A stretch of DNA of 64,000 nt from an uncultured Woeseiaceae bacterium (GTDB lineage: Bacteria; Pseudomonadota; Gammaproteobacteria; Steroidobacterales; Woeseiaceae): NCBI GenBank assembly GCA_945788625.1, contig CALZMQ010000033.1, forward strand, positions 20,163 through 84,162, written 5' to 3'. The position numbers and the translations under genes were made by a program. The notes under the pieces were generated by a model. That model saw only the letters and a list, made by a program, of their open reading frames with translations. It did no database searches and was not told the DNA's origin. Below, in pieces: positions 34,785 through 45,800 of the stretch; positions within the stretch are counted from its first letter, which is position 1; the number at the start of each line of letters is the position of its first letter.

Positions 34785-35558
34785 TTATTTCAGATCGCTC
34801 CTTGCCGCCTTGATCAGGTCATAGGCCGAGTTGATTTCGCGCGAACGCTCTTCGGCGACGGCGCGCATGCTTTCCGGCAGACCTCGAGCCGCCAGTTTGT
34901 CGGGATGATTCTGGCTGATGAGCTTGCGATACGCACGCTTGATGACGGCGGCATCTGTTTGCGGCGTCACGCCGAGTGCCGTGTAAGCATCGGCGAGCCT
35001 GTCTTTCGGCGGCGTCGCACCCGCCGACGGGCCTGCAGTCCCGGCACGGAGTAACGCCTCGAGTCGTGATACGTCCGCCTCACCGAGACCCAGCCGTCTC
35101 GCGATACGCACGAGCATTGCGTGCTCGGCGGCATCGACACGCCCGTCTGCCGATATCGCCATGCACTGTAACTGCAGGAACAACTGCAACAATGGTCGGC
35201 GTCCGTGGCTGATGCGCGCAAACTGGTCGACAGCGGCATCGAGATCGAAACCGGCCTGCTTGCCGCGGTTGAACGCAGCCTTTGCCTGTTCGCGTTGTTC
35301 GCCGCTCAGTCTGAGCATACGAAAAATCTGCTCGACGGCATCGATCTCGTCGCGAGTCACGACATTATCGGCCTTGCAGAGCGCCCCCATGATTGCAAAA
35401 GTCGAATCCAGCAGCTGCGACTGCACGACTTGCAGGCCGCCGACAACCGACATTCGCATTACAACGCCGGCGCCATAGCCGATCAGGCCCCCGATGATGA
35501 GCCCCGGCACACCGCCGGCGAGTACGCCAATGATGGCGCCGATGACAATCAATCCCAC
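34785..35558 (-). CDS. djlA: DjlA-like co-chaperone (TerB + DnaJ domains)
   Basis: 257 residues. An N-terminal Gly-rich hydrophobic segment (about 3-35) serves as membrane anchor, a TerB-like helical domain follows (about 45-175, AISADGRVDAAEH), and a C-terminal J domain (about 191-254) has the HPD motif at 218-220. This is the DjlA layout; DjlA stimulates DnaK ATPase at the inner membrane. Ends 45 nt before the broken aag. Confidence 0.88.
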   Translation of the reverse strand: MGLIVIGAIIGVLAGGVPGLIIGGLIGYGAGVVMRMSVVGGLQVVQSQLLDSTFAIMGALCKADNVVTRDEIDAVEQIFRMLRLSGEQREQAKAAFNRGKQAGFDLDAAVDQFARISHGRRPLLQLFLQLQCMAISADGRVDAAEHAMLVRIARRLGLGEADVSRLEALLRAGTAGPSAGATPPKDRLADAYTALGVTPQTDAAVIKRAYRKLISQNHPDKLAARGLPESMRAVAEERSREINSAYDLIKAARSDLK

Positions 35559-35740
35559 GCGCTACTCCTGCAAGCCGACAGTCGCATTGTAACTGTTCGC
35601 TGCGACGCTGCTGAAATAACCAGGTTCGACGAACCCCGGGCAATGGCATTTCTGCCCGACGCACTGTCATTGTGCAACATGCCCGGTTTCAATAGACTCG
35701 TTCAGTGAACTCCACCAGGCCAGGCCCGCAGGTCGCATAG

Positions 35741-36523
35741 ATGACAATACCCATCTATCAAGTCGACGCGTTTACAGTAGGGCCCTTTTCCGGGAACCCC
35801 GCCGCCGTTTGTCTTCTGGATGCCTGGCTTGACGACGACACGATGCAGGGTATCGCCGCGGAAAATAACCTGGCGGAAACGGCCTTCATTGTTGCGCAGA
35901 AGGACGGCTATAATCTTCGCTGGTTCACGCCCGCGATCGAAGTGGATCTCTGTGGACACGCAACGCTTGCCGCCGGCTACGTCGTCCTCAATCACCTGCA
36001 GCCGGACCTCGATTCCGTGTCGTTCGACACGATTAGCGGCAAGCTGATTGTTACCCGTGACGGTGACCGGCTATCCATGGATCTTCCCGCCCGGGCACCG
36101 ACGCCGGTGAATGTTTCGGAGGCGCTCAGCGGTGCATTGGGCGAGGTGCCCTCGGAGGTGCATCTGTCGAGAGATATCCTCGCGGTGTACGACGATGAGG
36201 CAAGCGTTCGCGGTCTGTCGCCGGATCAAGCCAGGTTGCTGGCTCTCGACGAAGGCCTCGGCGTCATTGTTACGAGCCAAGGAGATACAGTTGATTTCGT
36301 GTCGCGATTCTTCGCGCCCAAAGCGGGAATCGCCGAAGACCCGGTTACCGGCTCAGCGCATTGCACCCTGGTGCCGTACTGGGCGGAACGGCTGGGCCGG
36401 TCGAAACTCGTCGCACATCAAGTCTCATCACGTGGCGGCGAACTGCACTGCGAGCACCGCGGCGACCGCGTCATCATGAGCGGACGATGCACTCTCTTTC
36501 TCACGGGCAGCATCCATCTTTAG
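35741..36523 (+). CDS. PhzF family protein
   Basis: 260 residues with the duplicated PhzF/diaminopimelate-epimerase-like fold. Landmarks: VDAFTVGPFSGNPAAVC, the catalytic Glu in NNLAETAFIV, DLCGHATLA, and EDPVTGSAHCTLVPYW in the second half. Members isomerise small acids (as in phenazine synthesis) but most are uncharacterised; no other phenazine gene is present. The stop overlaps the stop of the convergent monooxygenase gene by 4 nt. Confidence 0.92.
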   Translation: MTIPIYQVDAFTVGPFSGNPAAVCLLDAWLDDDTMQGIAAENNLAETAFIVAQKDGYNLRWFTPAIEVDLCGHATLAAGYVVLNHLQPDLDSVSFDTISGKLIVTRDGDRLSMDLPARAPTPVNVSEALSGALGEVPSEVHLSRDILAVYDDEASVRGLSPDQARLLALDEGLGVIVTSQGDTVDFVSRFFAPKAGIAEDPVTGSAHCTLVPYWAERLGRSKLVAHQVSSRGGELHCEHRGDRVIMSGRCTLFLTGSIHL

Positions 36524-38037
36524 CTCGACCGGCGCATTTCAGGTCGATCCCGGGCCGGCGAACGATTGGTGAACTGCAGGAAACCGTCCTCGAGAGGGCC
36601 CGCGCCGATGACTTTCTTGTCCAGAGCATAGTTTTGCGTGTTGAGCCACGGCGATTCCGGTCCCTGTCTCGGTAGCCGGTGCATTTTCCGCTGGATGTAA
36701 CCCGACGAAAAGCTCCCGATCCAGTCGTTACCGGCCATGTTCTGCTGATGCACCTGCAAACGCGGTGTGCACTGGCGCATACCCGTATCGGCCATGTGAT
36801 TGAGCAGGCGGCAGGAATATTCGGCGGTGAGGTCGGCCTTCAGCGTCCACGATGCATTGATGTAGCCGAATGTCGATACCAGGTTCGGCACGTCGGAGAA
36901 CATCATCGATTTGTAAGAGAACGATTTCGAAATGTCGATCGGCCGATTGTCCACGCTGATCTTCACATCGCCGAGCACACGAAGATCGAGCCCGGTCGCG
37001 GTAACGATGATATCGGCCTCGAGCTGTTCCCCGGACTCCAGGCGTATGCCGTTTGCCGTAAACTCGACAATGGTATCCGTGACGATCGATGCACGACGAT
37101 CCCGAACGGCATGGAAAAAATCGCCGTTGGGAACCAGGCAAAGGCGTTGGTCCCACGGGTCGTAGCGCGGCACAAAATGCCTGTCGAAGTCGACGTCTTT
37201 CCCGAGGTCTTTGCGCGCCAAATTCAAAAGCTTCTTTCGCAACTTCTTCGGCGTTGCCCGGGCCTGCCAGTATACCCACCGCTGGAATTGAATGTTTTTC
37301 CACCGAGTAATTGCATAAGCGGCCTTCTCCGGCAGCAGCCACTGAAGCAGCTTTGCTTTCCAATCGGTGTCCGGTGCCGAAGCCATGTAGGTCGGCGAGC
37401 GCTGCAGCATCACGACGTGCTCGGCCTCTTTGGCCATCTCCGGGAGCAGCGTCACCGCGGTAGCGCCCGAGCCGATGATGACCACTTTCTTGCCGCGATA
37501 ATCCAGATCCTCGGGCCAGTGTTGCGGATGCACGATCTCGCCCTCGAAGCTGTCGTAGCCCTTGAACTCGGGCAGGTAGCCTTGTTCATAGTTGTAGTAG
37601 CCGGCGCACATGAGGAGAAAGCCGCAACGCATTGTGGTCATCTCGTCGCAGTCCGAATTGCGTACTGCAATCGTCCAGGCGGCATCTTCGCTCGACCATT
37701 GCGCCGAAGTTACCGTATGCCGGTAGCGAATGTTCCGGTCAATGCCAGCTTCGGATGCTGTCTCGCGGATGTATTTCAGGATCGACGGACCGTCGGCAAT
37801 GGCTTTGCCTTCTTTCCAGGGTTTGAAATTGTAGCCGAGCGTGTACATGTCGCTGTCGGAGCGAATCCCCGGGTAGCGAAACAGGTCCCAGGTGCCTCCC
37901 ATCGATTCCCGTTCTTCGAGGATCAGGTAGCTCCTGTCCGGGCACTTGTCCTGCAAGTGCCATGCAGCGCCGATACCGGACAGTCCGGCGCCGATAATAA
38001 CGACGTCGTAGTACTCAGAATCCATCACCCCTGGCAT
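36520..38037 (-). CDS. Flavin-binding monooxygenase (Baeyer-Villiger type)
   Basis: 505 residues. FAD-binding GAGLSG (16-21), the Baeyer-Villiger fingerprint FxGxxxHxxxWP fully kept (Phe164, Gly166, His170, Trp174, Pro175), and the NADP-binding GSGATA (189-194). Closest in style to EthA-like monooxygenases that act on ketones or thioethers. An alternative ATG four codons later (38025) has GGGG only 2-3 nt away, so the first ATG is kept. Confidence 0.92.
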   Translation of the reverse strand: MPGVMDSEYYDVVIIGAGLSGIGAAWHLQDKCPDRSYLILEERESMGGTWDLFRYPGIRSDSDMYTLGYNFKPWKEGKAIADGPSILKYIRETASEAGIDRNIRYRHTVTSAQWSSEDAAWTIAVRNSDCDEMTTMRCGFLLMCAGYYNYEQGYLPEFKGYDSFEGEIVHPQHWPEDLDYRGKKVVIIGSGATAVTLLPEMAKEAEHVVMLQRSPTYMASAPDTDWKAKLLQWLLPEKAAYAITRWKNIQFQRWVYWQARATPKKLRKKLLNLARKDLGKDVDFDRHFVPRYDPWDQRLCLVPNGDFFHAVRDRRASIVTDTIVEFTANGIRLESGEQLEADIIVTATGLDLRVLGDVKISVDNRPIDISKSFSYKSMMFSDVPNLVSTFGYINASWTLKADLTAEYSCRLLNHMADTGMRQCTPRLQVHQQNMAGNDWIGSFSSGYIQRKMHRLPRQGPESPWLNTQNYALDKKVIGAGPLEDGFLQFTNRSPARDRPEMRRSS

Positions 38038-38058
38038 TTGAAACTATCTTTCTTCGGC

Positions 38059-39849
38059 TCAGCGCGCGCAGCGATAGGTCATTGGCCTGGCAACCGGACG
38101 GTCGATGCCTTGTGCTGTCAGTACACTCCAGAGGAAAGGATAGTCCCGTGCTTCGAAGCTGCGGTATGTCAAATATCCGCTCAGGACTACCAGATTTTCA
38201 GGTGTATCCAGTGGCTGGAGCAAGTCGCGAGCCCGATCGTCAAAACCAAGTGTCTTCAAGAGCAGCCACTGTGAGGCCGAATCCTCGCGCAGCGATGCAT
38301 AGACTTCATCAGCGTCCGCAACACGCCCTTCCGCACACGCCTGGCGCAGCTGCATGAGTAAAAGACCGTCTTCATCATTGGAGTGTTGTTCGTATATCCC
38401 GATCAGGCCACCAGCGCGGTCAACCTGATCGGCGGCCAGCAAGGCGCGGTGAGATTGATATATGACGCTAGGCGATGGATTCGGTGATCGCAGAATCTCG
38501 TCTACGAGGGTGACAGCGTCGTGCGCGTTGGCGCGGGATGTATTGCTGATTAATGCTCCTTCGCTAACGTCGATGGCGGCATCGAGGGACCAGGCCCTAA
38601 AGCCGGCTTCGACTGACTTATCAAATTCTCCGACGATCTGGTACAGATGATTTAACCAGGCCCAGCCGACACGCTTGTCCGGCTCGAGTTCGGCCATTCG
38701 CCGAGCAAGCGTGATCTGGTCGGCCAGTCGCAGATCGAACGCTGCGGCGCGCATTTCCGCCTCTGTGCGAGTCATGTCAGATCGCGCGTGCTCTATCGCA
38801 GCCGCGATAGCAGCGTCATAGCGGCGCCGTCTTTCAGCACGCGGCATTCCGGACGGGTCGTACTCAGTCGCGGTCGGATTGAGCTGCTTCTCCCACAAAT
38901 CGGCGAGCTGCAGCTGCGCGTCGGCGAAACTCGGGTCAATTGCTACGGCCTCTTCAAACACATCAATGACCTCGTATACCCGGTCAACGTCATTCTGCTT
39001 TGATACTTCGTGCTTCAATGCGAGGCCGCGCAGGTAGGTTTCCCAGGCTTTCACGGAGCGCGTACCCGCAGCCACCATGCGGGCGAGCTCATCCGGATCC
39101 ATGGTGGTCTGCAGTGCTGCGGCTATCTCAAATGCGATCTCTTCCTGGATTCTGATCGAATCTTCGGTATTACCGTCGAATGTCTCCGACCACAGGTGCT
39201 TGTCATTCGCTGCGCGAATAAGCTGCGCGGTTACGCGCAACCGTTCATGGCCACGGCGCACCGAGCCCTCGAGTACGTAGTTAACACCCAGTCCTTCGGC
39301 AATCGACGGAATATTCTCGGACGAATCGCGAAACGCGAACGATGAGGTTCGGGATGCGACCTGCAAGTCTGTTGTTCGCGCCAGTGAATTGAGTATTTCT
39401 TCAGTAAGGCCGTCGGCAAACCAAGAGTGATTGCGGTCGGGGCTGTAGTCATCGAAGGGCAAGACGGCGATCGATTTGTCCACCGACGCAATCATCACCG
39501 GCGTGCGGTGAATTTTGTCCCATGCGAGCCAGCCAACGGCGACCAGTAGCATCACAATCGTCACAACGTTCAGAATACGGCCGGCGCGTGGGTTTTTCGG
39601 CGTAGCTTCCGACACCTCGTGCGCCTTTTTCATCCCCTCAGGCGTGAGTTCGAAAGCCCAGGCCAGAAAAAGGGCGACAGGCAGTCCCAGCACGATCAGG
39701 ATAATTACCATCTGCATTACCCAGTTGGGTAAATCGAAGGCACTTGCAATGAGATCGGCTACCTGCGCAATTAACCAGCCACCAACAACATACGCAGCCG
39801 CAACGCGAAAGACGTTTCGGTAACGAAGTTCTTCGATGAATCCACGCAT
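38059..39849 (-). CDS. TolB/FlgO-like TPR membrane protein
   Basis: 596 residues from the ATG at 39849. The N-terminus ELRYRNVFRVAAAYVV and FELTPEGMKKAHE is a well-known start of TolB/TPR and adenylate-cyclase-like membrane proteins; TM helices lie near 15-35, 42-65 and 90-110. Residues ~125-270 form a FlgO/TolB-like domain (SIAVLPFDDYS; WFADGLTEEILNSLA; YVLEGSVRR), then TPR-like helices to the end. No DNA-binding or cyclase domain. Role unknown; a sensory or scaffold role is inferred. Confidence 0.88.
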   Translation of the reverse strand: MRGFIEELRYRNVFRVAAAYVVGGWLIAQVADLIASAFDLPNWVMQMVIILIVLGLPVALFLAWAFELTPEGMKKAHEVSEATPKNPRAGRILNVVTIVMLLVAVGWLAWDKIHRTPVMIASVDKSIAVLPFDDYSPDRNHSWFADGLTEEILNSLARTTDLQVASRTSSFAFRDSSENIPSIAEGLGVNYVLEGSVRRGHERLRVTAQLIRAANDKHLWSETFDGNTEDSIRIQEEIAFEIAAALQTTMDPDELARMVAAGTRSVKAWETYLRGLALKHEVSKQNDVDRVYEVIDVFEEAVAIDPSFADAQLQLADLWEKQLNPTATEYDPSGMPRAERRRRYDAAIAAAIEHARSDMTRTEAEMRAAAFDLRLADQITLARRMAELEPDKRVGWAWLNHLYQIVGEFDKSVEAGFRAWSLDAAIDVSEGALISNTSRANAHDAVTLVDEILRSPNPSPSVIYQSHRALLAADQVDRAGGLIGIYEQHSNDEDGLLLMQLRQACAEGRVADADEVYASLREDSASQWLLLKTLGFDDRARDLLQPLDTPENLVVLSGYLTYRSFEARDYPFLWSVLTAQGIDRPVARPMTYRCAR

Positions 39850-40412
39850 CCTCTTGCCCCGGTTAAAAGCCGCTTCTTTAGCACACGAAAAATTGCAGGA
39901 AGTCCTATCATACGGGCATGCCACCCAAAGTCACGACGCTGGCAACAGCGCTCGCTAGCCCGCTCCGTAGTTGATGAATTCCGCTGGGCATCATGCTGGC
40001 CGGCTTTCTCTTGCTGAGGAGCGGAGTGCGGTAGCAGCAACCGTGCGTTGAGCTCGGGAAAGCGCCGGCTCTCGACATCATTCGATCGTGGAACCCTTCC
40101 CCGGGTCAGGGCTGGTCTAATATGCGCTGGGCTTCGTACTGCCGGGCGACCCCGACCAGGCAGTGCCTGACGTGAGTATTTTCAGGCGCCAGTGCGCGGC
40201 GCTGTGAGCTCAATCTTGTCGAACTGCACGTCGGGATGCGCGGTGATGCTGCTCGTGCTTCCGTTCACAATTCGACGCCCAAATAAACTGAGGCGCAGTT
40301 CACAGACATAGTTGCGCGACTCACCAACACTAGCTCCTCGTGCCAGAGACTGGTCGCGCCGCAATAAGCGGCTAAGAATCAATGGATTATGTAAGACCAA
40401 GGGAGTTTCAGG
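39850..40412. other. 563-nt non-coding region with possible gene debris
   Basis: Divergent gap between the TolB/TPR gene and the envelope operon, so it should hold both promoters. It also holds an lhr-like fragment (39985-40027, separate entry) and a minus-strand frame of 72 codons (40182-40400) whose end HPDVQFDKIELTAPRTGA looks protein-like but has no ribosome-binding site or known family. Together these suggest decayed genes rather than a functional RNA. Confidence 0.4.
39985..40027 (-). repeat. Degenerate copy of the 3' end of the lhr-like gene
   Basis: About 41 nt match the 3' end of the lhr-like gene at 60439-60480 with about six mismatches, including a 20-nt exact core AAGCCGGCCAGCATGATGCC. 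In the lhr frame both read ...RKRKPASMMP. Same strand in both places. Probably a relic of a duplicated or moved gene end. Confidence 0.5.
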
Positions 40413-40940
40413 ATGTCGAATATTATTCGCAGGTGCTTGCTGGCATTGCTGGTCGGCAGCCCGTTAGTTGTGTTCGCCGGCGATCTGTCGGGAGATGACA
40501 TGCGAAGCCTCGATGGTCAGGTTCAGGAGATCAAATCGGACGTTCTGAACATTGCGTCGGAGCTGAATACGCTTGAGGAACGGCTGCTGTTCCCGTCGCA
40601 TACAGAGGTGTCTGTCTTTGTGTCGCTCGATGAAGACGAGGATTTCCGGCTCGATGCGATTGAACTTATGATCGACGGCGAACTCGCGACCCATCATATC
40701 TACAGTTTCAAGGAGCTGGACGCGCTGCAGAATGGCGGTGTGCAACGACTCTATACTGGCAACCTGACCACCGGTGACCACCAGTTGTCTGTGAAAATGA
40801 TCGGCAAGCTCAAAAGTGGCAAGGAGTTTTCGGAGTCCGGCCTTTTCACGATCAACAAGGGTATTAAGCCCTCAGCCTTGGGTATCGCGTTGGCGAGTCC
40901 CGGCCTCGGCAGCGATGGCATCAGGGTTGGGGACTGGTAG
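40413..40940 (+). CDS. Exported coiled-coil protein, first gene of envelope operon
   Basis: 175 residues with AAGGGAG site. Signal peptide (1-22), a short coiled coil (about 28-56, SLDGQVQEIKSDVLNIASEL), then a beta-rich domain (about 60-150) with EVSVFVSLDED and GDHQLSVKMIG. Found in sequence style with TPR/ExbBD/AgmX clusters; no enzymatic motif. Predicted periplasmic. Opens the operon that runs to 50094; the next gene starts 3 nt after its stop. Confidence 0.82.
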   Translation: MSNIIRRCLLALLVGSPLVVFAGDLSGDDMRSLDGQVQEIKSDVLNIASELNTLEERLLFPSHTEVSVFVSLDEDEDFRLDAIELMIDGELATHHIYSFKELDALQNGGVQRLYTGNLTTGDHQLSVKMIGKLKSGKEFSESGLFTINKGIKPSALGIALASPGLGSDGIRVGDW

Positions 40941-40943
40941 ACG

Positions 40944-42806
40944 ATGACACGACCATCGCTGCTTGTAGCAGGGCTGGTATGCGTAGCCATGGCGCCGCGG
41001 CCAGTCTTGGCCGATGAGCCGCCGGACCCCTATTTCGGTGAGGCGGTTTATTACGCGCTTCAAGGGGACTGGTTCGATGCGCTGGAGCGTCTGGACACCG
41101 AGGTTCTGCAGCACCGCGATGTCGATGAGGAAAACCTCGACTCACTTTATCTACACATCGACGATGCCGAGTTTTCGCTCGGGGACTTCGAGCTTCGCTA
41201 TCGCATGCACCATCGCGCCGGCCGTGCGATCACGGCAGTACTCGAGGGTGCTGTCGATGAGCGCGTCCGCAACGATGCTGCCTATCGACTTGCGCGTATT
41301 CACTTTCAGAAGCAGCAGATGGAAGATGCGCTGCTCGCACTCGATCGTATCGAAGGCGAAATTCCAAAAGAAATACGCGACGACATCGAATTCCTGAGAG
41401 CCAACGTCTACCTGGCTCAGGGGCGCCCGCTCGATGCCGTTCCAGTTCTCGAAGGACTGCTCAAGTCCGATGAATATGGTGGCTTCGCCGCCTACAATTT
41501 AGGTATTGCGTGGCTCGAGGACGGCCAGCGATCAAAGGCACTCGAGCAACTGGATATCGCTGGATTGATAAAAAGCAACGAGCCGGGCGAATTCGCGATC
41601 CGGGATAAGGCCAATCTCGTCCTGGGCACGATTTACCTGGAAGACGAGGAGTTCGAACGGGCGGCGTCAGTCCTGAATCGCGTGAGTCTCGAAGGACCGT
41701 ATTCGAACCAGGCGCTACTAAGCGCTGGATGGGCCAACATGTCCCGCGAAGACTACGAGCGCGCCATTGTGCCCTGGGGCATTCTCGCCGAGCGGGAGGT
41801 CACTGACGCTGCCACCCAGGAAGCGTTACTGGCACTCCCTTACGCCTACGGCAAACTCGATATTCACGGGCGCGCAGCGGTGCATTACGGTCGCGCGTTG
41901 GATGCCTTTGGTGCCGAAATTGAAAAACTCAGCGACTCGATAGATAGCATTCGCGAAGGCAAGTTCCTGGAGGCGCTCGTTCGCGAAGAGATTCGAAAGG
42001 ACAAGGATTGGCTGATTCGCCTGCGCTCATTGCCCGAAACACCCGAAACGTACTACCTGATGGAGCTGCTCGCCTCACACGATTTCCAGACCGGGTTGCA
42101 AAACTACCTGGACCTGGCCGACCTGAAGCGCCGGTTGCTTACCTGGGAAGGCGGCTTCGATTCCTACGACGAAATGGTCGGGATACGTCGAGCTCATTAC
42201 GAACCTCTCTTGCCGGACGTCGATGAGGCTTTCCGCAAGCTCGACTCTCGCCTGCGTCTGCGCAAGGAGCAGCACCGGATGCTGGTCAAGCGCCGCAACG
42301 ACTTGTTAACAACGCCGCGCCCCGAATTCCTGGCAACGCGTAACGAGCAGGCCGTAATCGCGCGTCTCGACCTGCTTGAGGCGCAAGCCACGGGGCAGGA
42401 TCTCGTGAGGGTACAGCGGCTGCGTGGGCTTATCACGTATACGCTTCACATCGAGTACCACGAGCGATTCACCGAATTCGACAGTAATCTTCGCAGCCTT
42501 GACGAGGCCATGGCGACGCTGCAGAGCGAGTACGATGAATTCGTCCGCTCAAGGCAGGCCGCAACACACAGTTTCGAAGGCTACGACAAACCGATGCAGC
42601 GCCTGCGTGCCGACGTGCAGCAGTCCGTCGAAAAAATCGACATGCTCATGGCGCGCCAGGGGCGCTTGCTCGAAGTGCTTGCCATCGACCAGCTGATCGC
42701 TCGCCGCGATCACCTGGAAAACTACGGCGACAAAGCGCGATTCGCGTTGGCCGACAGTTACGATCGCGCGACCCAGGCGCAAGCGCGGCGGGAAGGTGCT
42801 GAATGA
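40944..42806 (+). CDS. Exported TPR protein of envelope operon
   Basis: 620 residues. Signal peptide (1-23), then tetratricopeptide-like repeats over about 30-330 (ALQGDWFDALERL; AYNLGIAWLEDGQRSKALEQL), followed by long helices and coiled coil to the C-terminus. Predicted periplasmic scaffold. Its stop overlaps the start of the next gene (ATGA), which argues for translational coupling and a shared complex with the ExbB/ExbD proteins downstream. Confidence 0.87.
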   Translation: MTRPSLLVAGLVCVAMAPRPVLADEPPDPYFGEAVYYALQGDWFDALERLDTEVLQHRDVDEENLDSLYLHIDDAEFSLGDFELRYRMHHRAGRAITAVLEGAVDERVRNDAAYRLARIHFQKQQMEDALLALDRIEGEIPKEIRDDIEFLRANVYLAQGRPLDAVPVLEGLLKSDEYGGFAAYNLGIAWLEDGQRSKALEQLDIAGLIKSNEPGEFAIRDKANLVLGTIYLEDEEFERAASVLNRVSLEGPYSNQALLSAGWANMSREDYERAIVPWGILAEREVTDAATQEALLALPYAYGKLDIHGRAAVHYGRALDAFGAEIEKLSDSIDSIREGKFLEALVREEIRKDKDWLIRLRSLPETPETYYLMELLASHDFQTGLQNYLDLADLKRRLLTWEGGFDSYDEMVGIRRAHYEPLLPDVDEAFRKLDSRLRLRKEQHRMLVKRRNDLLTTPRPEFLATRNEQAVIARLDLLEAQATGQDLVRVQRLRGLITYTLHIEYHERFTEFDSNLRSLDEAMATLQSEYDEFVRSRQAATHSFEGYDKPMQRLRADVQQSVEKIDMLMARQGRLLEVLAIDQLIARRDHLENYGDKARFALADSYDRATQAQARREGAE

Positions 42807-45800
42807 ACAAGCGCCGCATTGCGTATTGTCTTCTCCTGACTGGCTTGGCCGCCTGCAGTACGGCTGTAAACAAGTCGGGGACGCTTGCCGAACTCGACAC
42901 TGTGCCAGCCGACCTGGACGAAGTATTCCTCGATGACGGTCTCGAGCGCGCAGCTCAGAGTTATCGCCGCTACCTCGAGGAAACATCGGAAAGTGCGCGC
43001 ACACCCGAAGCCATGCGACGTCTGGCTGATCTGCAGATTGAGCAGGCCTACGGTGTGCTCGGCAGTGATGAAATGGTCGAAATGGCGGCGCCCGAGACGG
43101 CGGAGGCGAACAAAGTTATCCAGGCAAGCGGGTCGGGGGCCAGGCCTGATGAGCCAACAGAATCCGAGCTGGCATTTGAACAACGCGCGACACGGGAGTC
43201 CTTTCTCTCACAGTCAAATGACTACCAGGACGAAATGACTGGCGACGATACGCAGGTCGTGCCTGCCGGACCGCGTGAGGCAATTGCGACCTACCAGAAG
43301 ATTCTCGAAACCTACCCTGACTACGAACGCAACGATAAGGTGCTGTACCAAATGTCGCGCGCGTACGACGAAATCGGCGAGCCAGACAAGGCCATGGCCG
43401 TCATGGATCGCCTGGTGCGCGAATATCCGCATTCGCGCTTCGTTGATGAAGTGCAGTTTCGCCGTGGCGAGTACTTCTTCGTCCGCAAGAAATACATCAA
43501 TGCAGAAGACGCTTACGGCGCCGTAATCAATATGGGAGCGTCATCGTCTTATTATGAGCTGGCGCTCTATAAGAAAGGCTGGACGCTATACAAGCAGTAC
43601 TTCTATGAGGAGGCTCTCGACAATTTCGTAGCGATGCTCGATCACCGCAAGGCCATCGGCTTCGACTTTGATGCGTTCGAAGAAAACGACGATGAGCACC
43701 GTATCTCCGACACTTTTCGCGTCATCAGCCTGAGTTTCTCGAACATGGGCGACCCCGAGGTTATCGACAAATACTTTGCGACGAACGGTCAGCGAAGCTA
43801 CGCCGATAAGATCTACCAGAGTCTTGGTGAGTTCTACTTCACGAAGCTTCGCTACGAAGATGCGGCATCAGTCTACAAGTCGTTCATCGGCCTGAACCCG
43901 TTCCACGAAGTCTCCCCGCACTTCAGCATGCGCGTTGTCGATATTTATGGCGAAGCCGGCTTCCCGTTACTCGTGGTGGAATCGAAGAAGGAGTTTGCGA
44001 CGCAGTACGCGCTTGTTTCGGCATACTGGAACCATGTCGACGTAGAATCGTCACCCGACGTGGTCCAGTTACTTAAGACTAACCTGACCGATCTGGCAGG
44101 CCACTACCATGCGCTCTACCAAACTGAAGGGATAGATGAGCAAAAACCCACGCACTTCGGCGAGGCGAGGCGTTGGTATAGAGAGTTGTTGGCGTCCTTC
44201 CCGTCCGATACTGAAACGGCTGGCGTCAATTACCAGCTCGCGGACCTGCTACTCGAGAATGGCGACTTTGCCGACGCGGCACTTGAGTTTGAGCGCACCG
44301 CCTACGAATACCCTGACCATGAACAATCCTCCGCAGCCGGTTACGCCGCGGTCTTCGCACATCGTGAGGACTTGAAGATAGCGACCGGCGCCAGGCAACG
44401 TGAGGTCAAGGAACTTACGGTTGAGAGTTCGCTCCGGTTTGCTGAAGCATTCGGCGAGCACGAGCAGGCACCCATCGTCCTCGGCGCAGCTGCCGATGAC
44501 TTGTACGAGATGAAAGACTTCGCCCGGGCCATCGACTCGGCGCATAAGGTGATCGAGCGCTACCCCGCGTCGGACGATGCTCTGCGCCGCTCGGCGTGGA
44601 CCGTAGTCGCGCATTCATCGATTGATATTGCCGAGTACCAGGACGCTGAAGTCGCCTACTCGAAGGTGCTCAATCTGACCGCACCGGAAGACGAAACGCG
44701 TCCTGCCGTCATTGAAAACCTGGCGGCTGCAATCTACAAGCAGGGTGAGCAGGCTATCGTGCTCGAGGACTATCAAGGGGCTGCCGACCATTTTCTGCGC
44801 GTAAAAGCTATTACGCCGACATCGACTATCCGCAGCGCGGCTGAATACGATGCTGCTGCGGCATTGATGAAACTGTCAGACTGGACGGCAGCGTCCGGCG
44901 TGCTCGAGGATTTTCGGGAAACTCATCCGAATCATGAGTTGCACGCCGACGCGACCAAACAACTGGCTCACATCTATCGTGAGGATGGGCAGATCGCACG
45001 CTCCGCCGGTGAGCACGAGCGTATCGCGGCCGAGTCCAGCGACCCCGACCTGAGCCGGGAAGCCCTGCTCACGGCCGGTGAAATGTACGACGAAGTGCAC
45101 GCCATGGACGACGCTATTCGTGTGTACGAAGAATACGTCGGCGCCTGGCCTTTGCCACTCGACCTCGCCATGCAAACCCGTACCCGCTTGTCCGAAATCT
45201 ATCATGAGCAGTCGGACTTCCAGCGCTATTTCGATGAACTCAACGAGATTGTGGAGCAGGATCGCGAGGCCGGATCCGAGCGGACCGATCGCAGTCGCTT
45301 CCTGGCGTCCAAAGCGGCACTCGTGCTCTCGGAAAGGACGTTCGAGCAGTTTGTGCGTACTCGCCTGACGCAGCCTTTCGAGCAGAGTATTGCGCTCAAG
45401 CGACAGCAAATGGACGAAACCCTGGCTGCTATGGAGGGGCTTGTTGGTTACGAGGTAGCCGAAGTCACTGCGGCCGCAACTTACTATATCGCGGAAGTCT
45501 ACCTGGAGTTCAGCGCCTCGCTGCTCGAGTCAGAGCGGCCTGAGGGTATGACGGCGGCTGAAGCCAGCGCGTATGAGCTCGTTCTGGAGGAGGAGGCCTA
45601 TCCCTTCGAGGAGCGTGGCATTGAAGTTCACGAGGCGAATTTCGAGTTGCTCGCGAGCGGTATCTACAACCCATGGGTGCAGAAAAGTTTAGACAATCTC
45701 GCGGACCTGATGCCCGGGCGCTACGCCAAGCGGGAATCGACGGAAGGTTTTCTCGGCGCTAGTGACGTGTATGCCTACCGCATGCCCATTGCCGCGTCGC

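Noticed and set aside
36679..38274. 531-codon plus-strand frame opposite the monooxygenase
   Set aside because: Mirrors the well-supported flavin monooxygenase; low-complexity composition and no ribosome-binding site.
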